From NCBI GenBank assembly GCA_009760855.2, contig WPIO01000113.1:758001-822000 (forward strand): a stretch of 64,000 bases of DNA. Direction: 5' to 3'. Positions 54,159 through 64,000 of this stretch are shown here, in pieces. The DNA comes from Cristatella mucedo (taxonomy: Eukaryota > Bryozoa > Phylactolaemata > Cristatellidae). Under the pieces are notes generated by a model. It was not told the DNA's origin and made no database searches. It saw only the letters and a program-made list of their open reading frames with translations. The position numbers were made by a program, and so were the translations under genes. Numbering within the stretch: the stretch's first letter is position 1; every line of letters begins with the position of its first letter.

Positions 54159-54671
54159 CTAAATCTGCAGCTGGATTTCGTTGGGACAGTGTAAGGGCTC
54201 TTCCGGCTTCACAGGAATGTCGACCTTGGGTGACTCCTGCATTCTCCGTACCACAACTTTAGTTAGCACGACATGCGACCATTCGGTGGCCATCGTCATT
54301 ATTTTTCCGAATAGCACAAGTAATTGGACAGTGTACACCCTCCGGCCGTCAAGATATCTCGGCGGCGCGAGCTTGTACGTTGGTAGCTTGATAAATGGAC
54401 TCCGGTCGGCCAGCTCGGTCATGACCTTGCCTTGAGGATGGTAAGTGTGATTTCGTTGAATTGACGACACTGCCCCTGATTGTTGTACGACTGGGCTAAG
54501 GCACTTGATGGGGTATGCTGTCGGAATGTGCTGTTCGTGATCGTTACGACAAGGGAGTCGAGGCACTCTGGTGGGTGAGAGGGAAGACGAGAGCTGTGCT
54601 TCCCCTATTCGGAGCAGAATAAACTGGTGGTTTCGCTCGTCGGCCGTGCTGTTGCCGACGACGATAACCAA
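54159..54671 (-). CDS. Orphan reading frame of about 170 codons
   Basis: An open minus frame preceded by an acceptor-like CCTTACTGTAG (around 54678-54688), so probably an exon starting near 54677 rather than at its nominal start. It has a hydrophobic, strand-like beginning (VVLVIVVGNSTADERN, FILLRIGEAQLSSSL), a middle with PTYKLAPPRYLDGRRVYTV, and an end rich in Glu/Pro (PKVDIPVKPEEPLHCPNE). The regular mix of residues and low stop density favour real coding, but I do not recognise the family. It might belong to the LTR element nearby or to a host gene; no other exon was tied to it. Confidence 0.4.
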   Translation of the reverse strand: MVIVVGNSTADERNHQFILLRIGEAQLSSSLSPTRVPRLPCRNDHEQHIPTAYPIKCLSPVVQQSGAVSSIQRNHTYHPQGKVMTELADRSPFIKLPTYKLAPPRYLDGRRVYTVQLLVLFGKIMTMATEWSHVVLTKVVVRRMQESPKVDIPVKPEEPLHCPNEIQLQI

Positions 54672-54889
54672 AACTACAGTAAGGCGTCATCCAGGTCCGA
54701 CGTATGCCGAAAGCGTAGGTACCGAGTGCGATTACCAATTCGGCCTCTACATTGCTGTCCGGGTGTGAATGGAGCAAGCAAGATATGCCAAATAGACCCA
54801 TCGAATATGTTAAGCAGGGCAATCCGTGCTGTCTGCTCTGTGCGTAGTGAATGGGCAGGGCCTCCGGCTACTTAGTGCACACATTGCCG

Positions 54890-55011
54890 GTCCATGATGT
54901 AATGCCTGAATTTGTCTAAAGCTAATATTAGCCGATTTAGCAACCTCATTAATTTAGCGGCATGGAGCCTTGACCGGGCTATCTCCACAGCTTCCAGCTG
55001 ACAATTAAGGA
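54890..55011. other. Unassigned spacer
   Basis: Nothing supported. Confidence 0.3.
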
Positions 55012-55085
55012 TAACCCACTGCAGGATTCGAACCCACGACCTCGGTCGTAAAGAGCGAGCACCTTATTAGCAGCAATCCACAATG
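55012..55085 (-). mobile_element. tRNA-headed SINE fragment (SINE-B-like)
   Basis: The minus strand shows AATAAGGTGCTCGCTC, CGACCGAGGTCGTGG and an exact GGTTCGAATCC B-box core. The body is missing. Confidence 0.55.
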
Positions 55086-55194
55086 CTCGGTAAGTCGACC
55101 ACAAATTAGCTGCACAAAGTGCCAACTGTCATCGCATTTCACACTTCTTTGAGCTAAAAGTGAAATCGTAGGATTGTCAAGCAATTTGCTCGTT

Positions 55195-56045
55195 AATTGT
55201 CAACAATGCACGGCAATCAAAAGCAATGGCAGGGACCAATACTGCAATCCGTGGCAAATTGACAAGAAATCGGCTGCACCTAGCTCCAATTCTCATTTCC
55301 CGTAACATCTCACGGCACGAGCACATACTTTCAACCCGCTCTGACCGTTCAATCTTCGGCAATGCATGGCAATTGACAGGAAAGGCCCGTGCAAATCAAT
55401 TATGATCCATTGAAAACCACCGAAGAGAGACTGGTCCAAGGTCAAGTGTATGTTACCTGTCACAGCCCACTGTGTTTAAAGTGCAATCACATCCTTTCAA
55501 CCAATTTTGCACGTAAAAACGAGAGCAACGAATGGCAATCGACAGAAATAGACCGGGCCAAAGCCCCAACTTGCGGCAAATTGACTAGAAATTTGCAGGG
55601 CGAAGTCGCAACTGTCATTACATATAACATTCCGCTGCGTCCAAAGTCAAACCGTGGCATTTTCAAGAGGCTCTGCTCGTTAACTGTCAGCAATGCACGC
55701 CAATCGACAGCAGTGGTTGGGGCCGATAGCCCAATCCGTGGAAAATTGACAAGGTTGGCTGCAGTAATTTACAACTCTCATTCCAGGTAACATGTACATA
55801 TTCGCATCAATAATGTTCTCCCATTGTGCACATTCAATAGACGGCAACGCACCGCAATCGACGGCAATGGCCCGGAGAAATTTGCCAATCCATAGTGGTT
55901 CGTTACATATGGGCCGGCAGTTGCTGAGAGAAACTCCAACTTTTCTGGCGTATTGCACTACACTTCATTAAAAATGCAGCCACATCCTTATAAACAATCA
56001 AGAACGCACAATCGAGGACAATGCACGGCAATCGACGGTCATGGC
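55195..56045. repeat. Degenerate satellite-like array, about six units of about 163 bp
   Basis: The core AATGCACGGCAATCGACAG or close variants starts at 55205, 55361, 55527, 55692, 55846 and 56020 (spacings 156, 166, 165, 154, 174). Several units continue with CCAATCCGTGGCAAATTGAC or similar. Units have diverged, so this is an old array. Confidence 0.8.
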
Positions 56046-56074
56046 TCAGCCTCTACCTCAGTTCTTTCTCCAAG

Positions 56075-56262
56075 TTCTTTTTAAATGTGGTAAAGTCAGG
56101 GCACGTTCTGATGCAAGTCGGGAGGGAGTTCCAGGCTTTGGGAGCATTCGAACTAAATGCACGTCTCCAAAGGATTTGAGGTATGTACGAGGTATTGGTA
56201 GACTGCTGGATTCCGAAAAGCTGAAGTGGTGCGATGTGGCAACTGCGACGCTCACGACAGAC
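56075..56262 (-). mobile_element. L2-A 3' fragment with internal deletion
   Basis: TTTTTAAATGTGGTAAAGTCAG through GGTAGACTGCTGGATTCCG, then a jump to GATGTGGCAACTGCGACGC; the piece between is missing. It abuts the next L2-A copy. Confidence 0.75.
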
Positions 56263-56800
56263 AATAATAATAATAATAATTCACTTGATAAAGCGCCCTC
56301 AGAGAACTTAATCTCTCTCTAGGCGCTGTACATTTGCTGCAAAGTGAAATGCAATTGAACGGTAAGTAAAATCATGCTTGAAAAACAAACAAAATGAATA
56401 ATATGGTTAGGGGTGACATGCACAGGGTCAGCATGCGAATGTGGTTAGTGGCAGCATGCACAGTGTCAGCACGCATAAGCACATCAAAGACGAATCACAG
56501 GGACCAGCTAAATGCTGTCCTAAATAGGTGTTTTTAGGTTCCTTTTAAATGTGGTCAGGTCGGGGGATGTTCTGACGCAGGTCGGGAGGGAGTTCCAGCC
56601 TAGCTGCAGAGTTTTGCACCAACTGTAATTGCCTGATCGCGCATGCCGGTAGGCCAGTATGCAGTGAGTTGCAGAAGTGGAGACGGGATGTCACGAATGC
56701 ATGGACCAACTTAGACGTGGTATCCTTATCTAAACAAGCCCGAATTTTAACAATGTTATGTAGCTTAAAGTAGGCAGATTTTACTGTGACTTCAGGTTGT
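56263..56800 (-). mobile_element. L2-A LINE 3' fragment with deletion
   Basis: (AAT)n at 56263-56280, tail hairpin, UTR, then coding end up to GGAGGGAGTTCCAG joined to CCTAGCTGCAGAGTTTTGC, a deletion of about 200 bases relative to full copies. Homology ends near 56790. Confidence 0.85.
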
Positions 56801-57320
56801 ACTTGGGTATCTAGTGCCGTTGCCTTGACTAAACAAAAACAAAGCGATTGGTTTTCGTGCAGCTGTGGATCCTGTATCAATGATAGGGCTGCTAATGATA
56901 TCTGCTCCAACACTCATACGACTGATAGCAGCCCCTAAACTACATTCCGGTGTGACTACTAGTGTTTCAGCACTACACACGGCACAGTCATACGATCATT
57001 GCCAATGGTGATGCTCTATAAAGGCAGTCACGGCATCGTCTCATATGCAGCTATCTACGTTTTTACAATTCTTATGCGTATTTTTGACGACCTAAGTGAA
57101 TTGAATTTGGTTAATGCAGTTTCACGATCTTAGCGTTCCTTAACGTCAGTCAACTTCTTCAAGTTATACTAGAGAGCTGAAGGCTGCGGCTGGTGCTATA
57201 CACGTATCCCACTCCGTGACTATGGAATAGGCTAAGGGATGACATACACTTTTTATTTTATTTAAGGCAAGGTTGTAGCGCACAAGGTCACTCTTGATTG
57301 CTGTTGCTTGGTAATTGCAT
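56801..57320. other. Unassigned; no gene seen
   Basis: AT-rich unique sequence. Confidence 0.3.
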
Positions 57321-59233
<1,913 letters not shown>

Positions 59234-59365
59234 CTACGTCTTGTCATACTCGCTCTGAATGCTCCGCAAGAGTGCCTTCAGCTCCTTCCGCTTGCACTTG
59301 ACGCGATCGATCGAAAACCAGTCGCTGACAGGTGGTATAGGGACGGCATAGTCCTTGATGGGATT
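59234..59365 (-). CDS. SENP6/7-like gene, terminal exon
   Basis: Acceptor TTTCCTTGTTCCAG, phase 0; codes for NPIKDYAVPIPPVSDWFS, then RVKCKRKELKALLRSIQSEY and a TAG at 59234-59236. Length and helix pattern fit the family end. Confidence 0.9.
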   Translation of the reverse strand, partial: NPIKDYAVPIPPVSDWFSIDRVKCKRKELKALLRSIQSEYDKT

Positions 59366-61845
59366 CTGGAACAAGGAAACAATGCACATGCTAAAAATTT
59401 CCGGTGATGGCATGCCAGTCTTCGATGAGCCCAAGGCGATGTGCAGATGGTCAGACAGGAGCACCGGCAGCGCGAGGGAGGAGAGGGCAATCGGCTGGAG
59501 GACAGGCCACAAAAAGCAGGCCTGGTCAGCAGCTAATTATAAAAAAATGCAGCACTTGCATTGCAGCGGACAGCTGAGTCAGTCGGCTACGGCAGAAGTC
59601 TCTCGTATACGGAGGCACCCTCGACTGCAGTGCTCTGAAAGGGTTACACGAATGTAGATGGCATTGACTTAGAACGCAATGTGCATGTGAACTAAAGGTA
59701 CCTAAAGGCTTTGTACGGTTGTTTCATTGTTCATTGAGCATGCTAGCATTAACTGTTCGTTCATGCTTCCTTTGCAACAAATGTAAGAGCCTAAAAAAGA
59801 CGATTCTCCGAAGGTGCTATAACAAATCTATTATTATTACTACTATTATTATTAGAGGCTGGATATGCACAGCTCAATGATGCAAGTCACAGCAGGCAGT
59901 ATCGACTGAGGACTCATCATCAGTACGTGCTTCAGTTACGTAAGCCGAAGTGACACGACTGTCAAGACAATGCACCGGATGATGAGGAAGCCAGTGAATG
60001 GGAAAGCCTTTGATAAGTGGCTAGAAAGAGATATGGTTCTCTCAGAGCACAGTATAAACATCTTAGCAGAATTATCATCATACAGCAGTTGAATGATGTG
60101 ACAGCAGCAACAAGGGACAAGCCTAGCCACCGCATTTTGCTACGAGTAAGCATATTTTTTTCTTGTTAATTTCCCAAGCCATCTACTACCACTATGCTAC
60201 ACCGGCAGCAAAAAGAAGTCGGTTCAGACGTTTGCCTTCTGAACTGCTATACATTTACAAAGTACTTCGTCAGCCGACAGGGCACGGGACAGTCAATCGA
60301 CTAGGCCTCACCTCAAAGAAGCTCTCCACATATTGCAGCAAATAGAGTCCACAATCACAGTAGTTGTCCTGCTGAGGGCAGCGAGGGCACTGGCCTGGTA
60401 TTTTCTCCTTCGAGAATAGCTCACGCACAGGCACCGCTGGATCTACGGGACCTTTTCTGGTACACCATTCCACCTCGAGATACCTGCTCAGACAGAAATT
60501 CGTACAGCAGCATAGTAATGCGCACTCAGTGATGATTAGTAAGCGTTGGATGGAAAACCGACGAGGCTCAGCAAATGCCCTATCTCCTGACTGATGACTA
60601 ACTGCTGCAAAGCAAACACAAGCATAAGTCATTCCACAAGACAGCACCTGCGAATGGATTAATCTAAGGGGGAGGGGGACTGCCGAGCAACCTCTGTGAA
60701 CCAGGCAGCATCCAGCAAAGAAGCATGCTGCCCAAAGCGATTGGTTGGCTCGGGTAGGTTAAGATTCAGCACCACCAGCATGAATACAAAGCATTATTTG
60801 GACTACATCACATTCACAGTAGGGTACAAGCATTATATGAAAAAAACATGCTCTAGGTAAGTTCATGCTCATTTTATTAATTGCTAAATCTGACACCCAC
60901 CAGTCAGCTGTCGAATATTTTAATAGCCTATACTCGTGAGGCAGCTACAGGCCAGGCATTGAATAGGTGCCTGCAATTGGCTTCATCCTGAAAACCTCCT
61001 TACCCTTGCCAGCACAGGGGGGGGGGAGGAGAATAGGAGGCCTCGAAGATCCAATCCTCGACAAGCAGCCAAGGCAAGATGGTCTCGGCCCGACTCGGCT
61101 GCAAGCAGCTACCAGCTCGGTGGAGCTTGCGGATGGAAGCAGTCAAAGTCGATGTCCGATTTGCGACAAGCGGCAGCGTGCCAGCAATGCCTATCGCACT
61201 CACTCTCGAAGCATCCTTGTAGCAGACGATCTCGGCGAACTACCCAGCGAGTCGAATATCAGAATGCACGGCCTACAAAGAGAAGAGTGGTGGTGGCAGC
61301 CATGAGCTGGGCGAAATGAGGCCACATTGGGCACACGGGCAAAGCAAACCGATAGAGCCAGGTGTGGAAGGAGCATGGCGGCGCCCAACCCCCCCCCAGC
61401 TCAGCTACAGCCACACCACGAACGATTGTACTAGGCACAGCAGTGTGGTGGTGCAAGCAGGCAGCAGTTGCTTGAATGATCATGCTTACCGTGGCGGAGG
61501 CAGCTGCAAAGCCACCACTGATGGTTCGGGTGAGCAGTACTTTGGTCTCCCGGAAGCGGTCGATTGAGCTGGGGGCCTGCAATACTTGGCAGCAACCGAG
61601 TTGTCGGACGCTTCGTCGTTGTTGGCGCTGATTCCTTCAGCGACTTTGACAGCTTTTGCCGGCTGCTCTTTGTCGTCATTGCAGCCAGAGGCAAAAGTTG
61701 AGTGGTGGCTACTGTGTGACGAGCCAGGCTCGCAGTCTGCCGGCTGGTGACCTGTGCCGGCAGTGAGGTGGACGCCGACGTGAGCTGTATCGCCATCGTC
61801 GTCCTCGATACGTTTGCCTTTCAAACTCCTGGCTTTGCGTACGAT
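59234..61845 (-). CDS. SENP6/SENP7-type SUMO protease, C-terminal four exons (gene continues upstream)
   Basis: Minus-strand exons 61845-61490, 61272-61204, 60483-60312 and 59365-59234 join in phase into 242 residues plus stop. The first is a Ser/Asp/Glu/His-rich insert, typical of the loop that splits the SENP6/7 catalytic domain. Then come PCILIFDSLGSS (catalytic Asp in FDS), MLREYLEVEW across a junction, RCPQQDN (oxyanion Gln) and CDCGLYLLQYVESFF (catalytic Cys in DCG). The end, NPIKDYAVPIP to KRKELKALLRSI, matches the family C-terminus. The YLEVEW and LLQYVESFF blocks are specific to SENP6/7 rather than SENP1-5. These enzymes cut SUMO chains, mostly in the nucleus. The His of the triad and the N-terminus are in exons not found up to 64000. 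Confidence 0.92.
59731..59855 (+). mobile_element. L2-A 3'-end fragment in SENP last intron
   Basis: TCATTGAGCATGCTAGCATT, GCAACAAATGTAAGAGCC and (ATT)n: the short truncated form, antisense to the gene. Confidence 0.7.
60312..60483 (-). CDS. SENP6/7-like gene, catalytic Cys exon
   Basis: 172 bp between acceptor TCTGTCTGAGCAG and donor TTTGAG|GTGAGG. Codes for YLEVEWCTRKGPVDP, then the PQQDN oxyanion segment and DCGLYLLQYVESFFE. Ends in phase 0. Confidence 0.93.
61204..61272 (-). CDS. SENP6/7-like gene, catalytic Asp exon
   Basis: 69 bp between acceptor CTTCTCTTTGTAG and donor CGAGA|GTGAGT. Codes for PCILIFDSLGSSPRSSATR and MLR, with split codons at both ends (Arg and Glu). Confidence 0.92.
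61490..61845 (-). CDS. SENP6/7-like gene, variable-loop exon
   Basis: 118 codons plus two bases; donor CCACG|GTAAGC at 61489. The frame opens right after ATTATTAG (a TAG stop in this frame), so the acceptor is that AG at 61846. The protein begins IVRKARSLKGKRIEDDDGD, then Ser/His/Asp-rich sequence and ends LQLPPPR. The split Arg codon is completed by the next exon. The acceptor derives from an (ATT)n LINE tail. Confidence 0.7.
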
Positions 61846-61846
61846 C

Positions 61847-61945
61847 TAATAATAATAATACTAATGAAAATAATAATAATACATCTCTATAGCACCCTCA
61901 AAAAACCTAACAACTTTCAGGCACTATGCATATGCTGCAAAGGAA
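61847..61945 (-). mobile_element. L2-type 3' tail providing a splice acceptor
   Basis: The plus strand shows (AAT)n with an ATGAAA interruption, then TATAGCACCCTCAAAAAACC, CTTTCAGGCACTATGC and ATGCTGCAAAGGAAAC: an L2-A-like tail in minus orientation, sense to the SENP gene. Its last (ATT)n unit ends in the AG used by the 61845 exon. Confidence 0.7.
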
Positions 61946-62498
61946 ACAGAGGCATAGCAGTGCCGATGATTGGCTTAGTCGTTTACTCCCACCCATACAC
62001 AGCAGTCCATCTTTGATCAGCCGAAGGACAGAGCAATATGTGAATGTCGAACATGTTACAACATATGACAGAATGCCCAGCCTAAAAGCACTCCAACGTT
62101 AGGGCAAAGCTGTGACCATAGTGTGAAAAATGCATAGAAAGCGAAAGCACTTGATCAATAAATAATGCATGCAAGACAAATGATCCAAGGGACCGATGGG
62201 TTTGAAGATTCTTTTTAAATGGCATCCTTAATCACTGGCCATGGGCATAGAGTAGTTTTGCATCGAGTGCCAACTCATGCATCACACTTGCGGTCACACC
62301 AAGTCATATAGTTAGAGGCTGGGCACGACCAAATATTGGTTAAGGGCTTCTCTTCTCTTTAAGGCTGAACAAGGACTTGCCTGCATTTATCAAAAGCCGG
62401 CGAAGCGTTTTCCTGATTATCTTTTGGTGTGCAGCCCACCAGCCCCCCTCACCACTGACTGAAGTTGGCAGTATTCCTTAACACAGCTTGACAGAAGG

Positions 62499-62500
<2 letters not shown>
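61946..62500. other. SENP intron, unassigned
   Basis: Faint LINE-like traces (TTGAAGATTCTTTTTAAATGG at 62200), nothing firm. Confidence 0.3.

Positions 62501-62502
<2 letters not shown>

Positions 62503-62526
<24 letters not shown>
62503..62526. repeat. Short (TC)n run
   Basis: Twelve TC units. Confidence 0.9.
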
Positions 62527-62529
<3 letters not shown>

Positions 62530-62699
62530 GCCATTTGCAACTACATAACCACTGCTGTAAATACAGCTTCATTAGATCATGTTAAAAAAACGGATACTCT
62601 GGAAAATCGTCAAGCAGGATCCACGGAGTACCTCTGAAAAGCAAGTTCACTCTCAAAATGTCTACCCACCTGTCCACTCACTAATCCCTAGGGTGTGAC

Positions 62700-62925
62700 C
62701 CAACTCAACGAACAGCTGCTACTGCCGTAGTGCAGGCCTCGGTTAAGCTGCTCAGGCCAATTAGTCAAGACGACAACCTCCGTCAGGTCACCCACCTACA
62801 CGTCTTCAAAATCAGGGAGAGGCTCAATAGATCTCCCTCCTAAGAGCAAGGTTTCACGGTTTATCCTCTCCCACTTGCCGATGTGATTGCTGGCACAATC
62901 TAGGTGTTTAAGTAACAGAGAAGCA
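62700..62925 (+). mobile_element. Old L2-A RT fragment
   Basis: CTCTCCCACTTGCCGATGTG followed by ATTGCTGGCACAATCTAGG mirrors the TLPLADVIA(K)HNLG coding block of L2-A; flanking sequence is heavily diverged. Confidence 0.5.
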
Positions 62926-63179
62926 GCAGCAGAGAATATGGAGAGGAAGATGCAGAATAACAGTTACAAATCATAACTATAGCACTGTCTCTTTGCAAGC
63001 AATTAACTTGGGTCGGCAAGGAAGTACAATAAAGGGCGGGGCATCACTTCACACCCCTCTACAGCACCCCATGGCACCGGAAGTACAATAACTGGTCAGA
63101 GAGAACAGAAACACACAGTATCCATAAGCATATAGAAAACGAGTTGTACGCACAAAGCAATTGCCACGAAGTAGTGAAA

Positions 63180-63790
63180 CTTGGGTTTCGATATAAATGT
63201 AGTCAAGTCCGAAGATGAGGGGATCTCAGTAGGGAGACAATTCCAGGCTTTAGATGCTCAGGAACAAAAGGCACGATCAGTTAGAGGTGCAGCTAAATGA
63301 CACGAGTCAGTGGCATGGGCATACCAGTTGAAGGTGGAGAAGTCGTACGTTAGACAGAGCAAGAAAACGAAGGAACATAAAATTGGCTGATAGAACCTTG
63401 AAGTAGATACATAGTTTGATATTCTCTGCGCAGGTCACAGAAGTGATATAATTCGGTATCAACGTTGTTTCTCGTCAAAAAACAAACAGCCAAGTTGTGA
63501 ATCGTCAATAATAATTTTTCTCTCAGCAAAAACAGAGTAAAAGGAATTTTGAAAATATGCGACAAATGCAACGATAGACCTTGCTGTGGTACCTTTATCG
63601 GAGCACCTACGAACGTCTGCAAGGTTAAGTACATGAAAGTAGATGGACGACAATGAAGCAGATGCAGTCTAGTCCAGTGTGCTCTCGTACTGCCAACTCG
63701 TAAGCATCTAGTCATCTTGATATCCCCCACATCTAAGTTAAAGTCTTTGGTGATGAAGCCTTCCCCTTGCTTGCATCTTGCATTGCTCAG
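63180..63790 (-). mobile_element. Diverged L2-like LINE, C-terminal part
   Basis: Minus frames read SSIYFHVLNLADVRRCSDKG and TTARSIVAFVAYFQNSFYSV, aligning with SAYFQLHNIAKIRACLDKD and the following block of L2-A ORF2. The AT-rich right part carries the upstream HWTRLHLL segment. Several frameshifts; a different lineage from L2-A and L2-B. Confidence 0.65.
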
Positions 63791-64000
63791 TACCATCGAC
63801 GAACTTTTATCTTTTAAGTGTCAGCTAAAGACACATCTATTGACGTTAGCTTTCACTGCACACGAGTTAAATTTACCTTTATTGCTCTGGCATGCTTCAC
63901 ATACATACACGTTCATGATTTAGTTCGTGTTACTAGCCAAAGGTCTTACTAATCGTCAGGCACAAGTGTCTTAAAATTGGCATAAACATGCTGGCATTAA
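63791..64000 (+). mobile_element. L2-like LINE C-terminal piece, plus strand, cut by window end
   Basis: TCTTTTAAGTGTCAGCTAAAG and ACACATCTATTGACGTTAGC read FKCQLKTHLLTLAFTAHE, the L2 C-terminal block before the stop, in the orientation opposite to the neighbour. Confidence 0.5.

Overview
This is animal nuclear DNA, most likely from a marine or other invertebrate; the species cannot be told from the window. It has small spliced genes with GT-AG introns and long introns filled with retrotransposon debris. The repeats are L2/CR1-type LINEs, tRNA-headed SINEs, an LTR element, microsatellites and a short satellite-like array. No bacterial gene, operon, CRISPR array or real tRNA/rRNA gene was seen.

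Host genes, rebuilt exon by exon from splice signals with matching codon phase: (1) 1132-2046 (+), an intronless beta-propeller-like protein with a strong splice acceptor 5 nt before its ATG. (2) 29554-37194 (+), a three-exon ankyrin-repeat protein of about 517 aa ending in a CaaX-type box (CTII). (3) 34290-35058 (-), two clear exons and one tentative exon of an unrecognised helical protein, lying antisense inside the second intron of gene 2. (4) 40130-51220 (-), MPC2, the mitochondrial pyruvate carrier subunit 2, in four exons covering nearly the whole protein. (5) 59234-61845 (-), the last four exons of a SENP6/SENP7-type SUMO protease with the catalytic Asp, Gln and Cys; the upstream exons, including the His, are not in the window. 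Genes 4 and 5 are identified from strongly conserved family motifs.

Repeats by region: 0.3-10 kb has a SINE, a decayed 2.1-kb LINE, further LINE pieces and a near-perfect 32-bp hairpin. 11.8-12.05 kb is a 72-bp tandem repeat. 15-24 kb is a retrotransposon nest; a LINE of one lineage (called L2-B here) is interrupted by two pieces of another (L2-A), one with an open endonuclease/reverse-transcriptase frame of 747 codons. 24.3-24.6 kb is a CT/TG microsatellite. 31-40 kb and 42-51 kb carry LINE and SINE fragments inside introns. 51.6-52.9 kb is an LTR-like unit just upstream of MPC2 and pointing away from it. 55.2-56.05 kb is a degenerate array of about 163-bp units.

The unifying observation is that the L2-A tail, a conserved inverted repeat followed by (ATT)n, also forms the 3' end of a tRNA-headed SINE family (SINE-A). 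This indicates a LINE/SINE partnership. One such tail appears to supply a splice acceptor to the SENP gene. Large parts of 10-15 kb, 24.6-29.5 kb, 45.4-48.9 kb and 57.4-59.2 kb show nothing I can assign.
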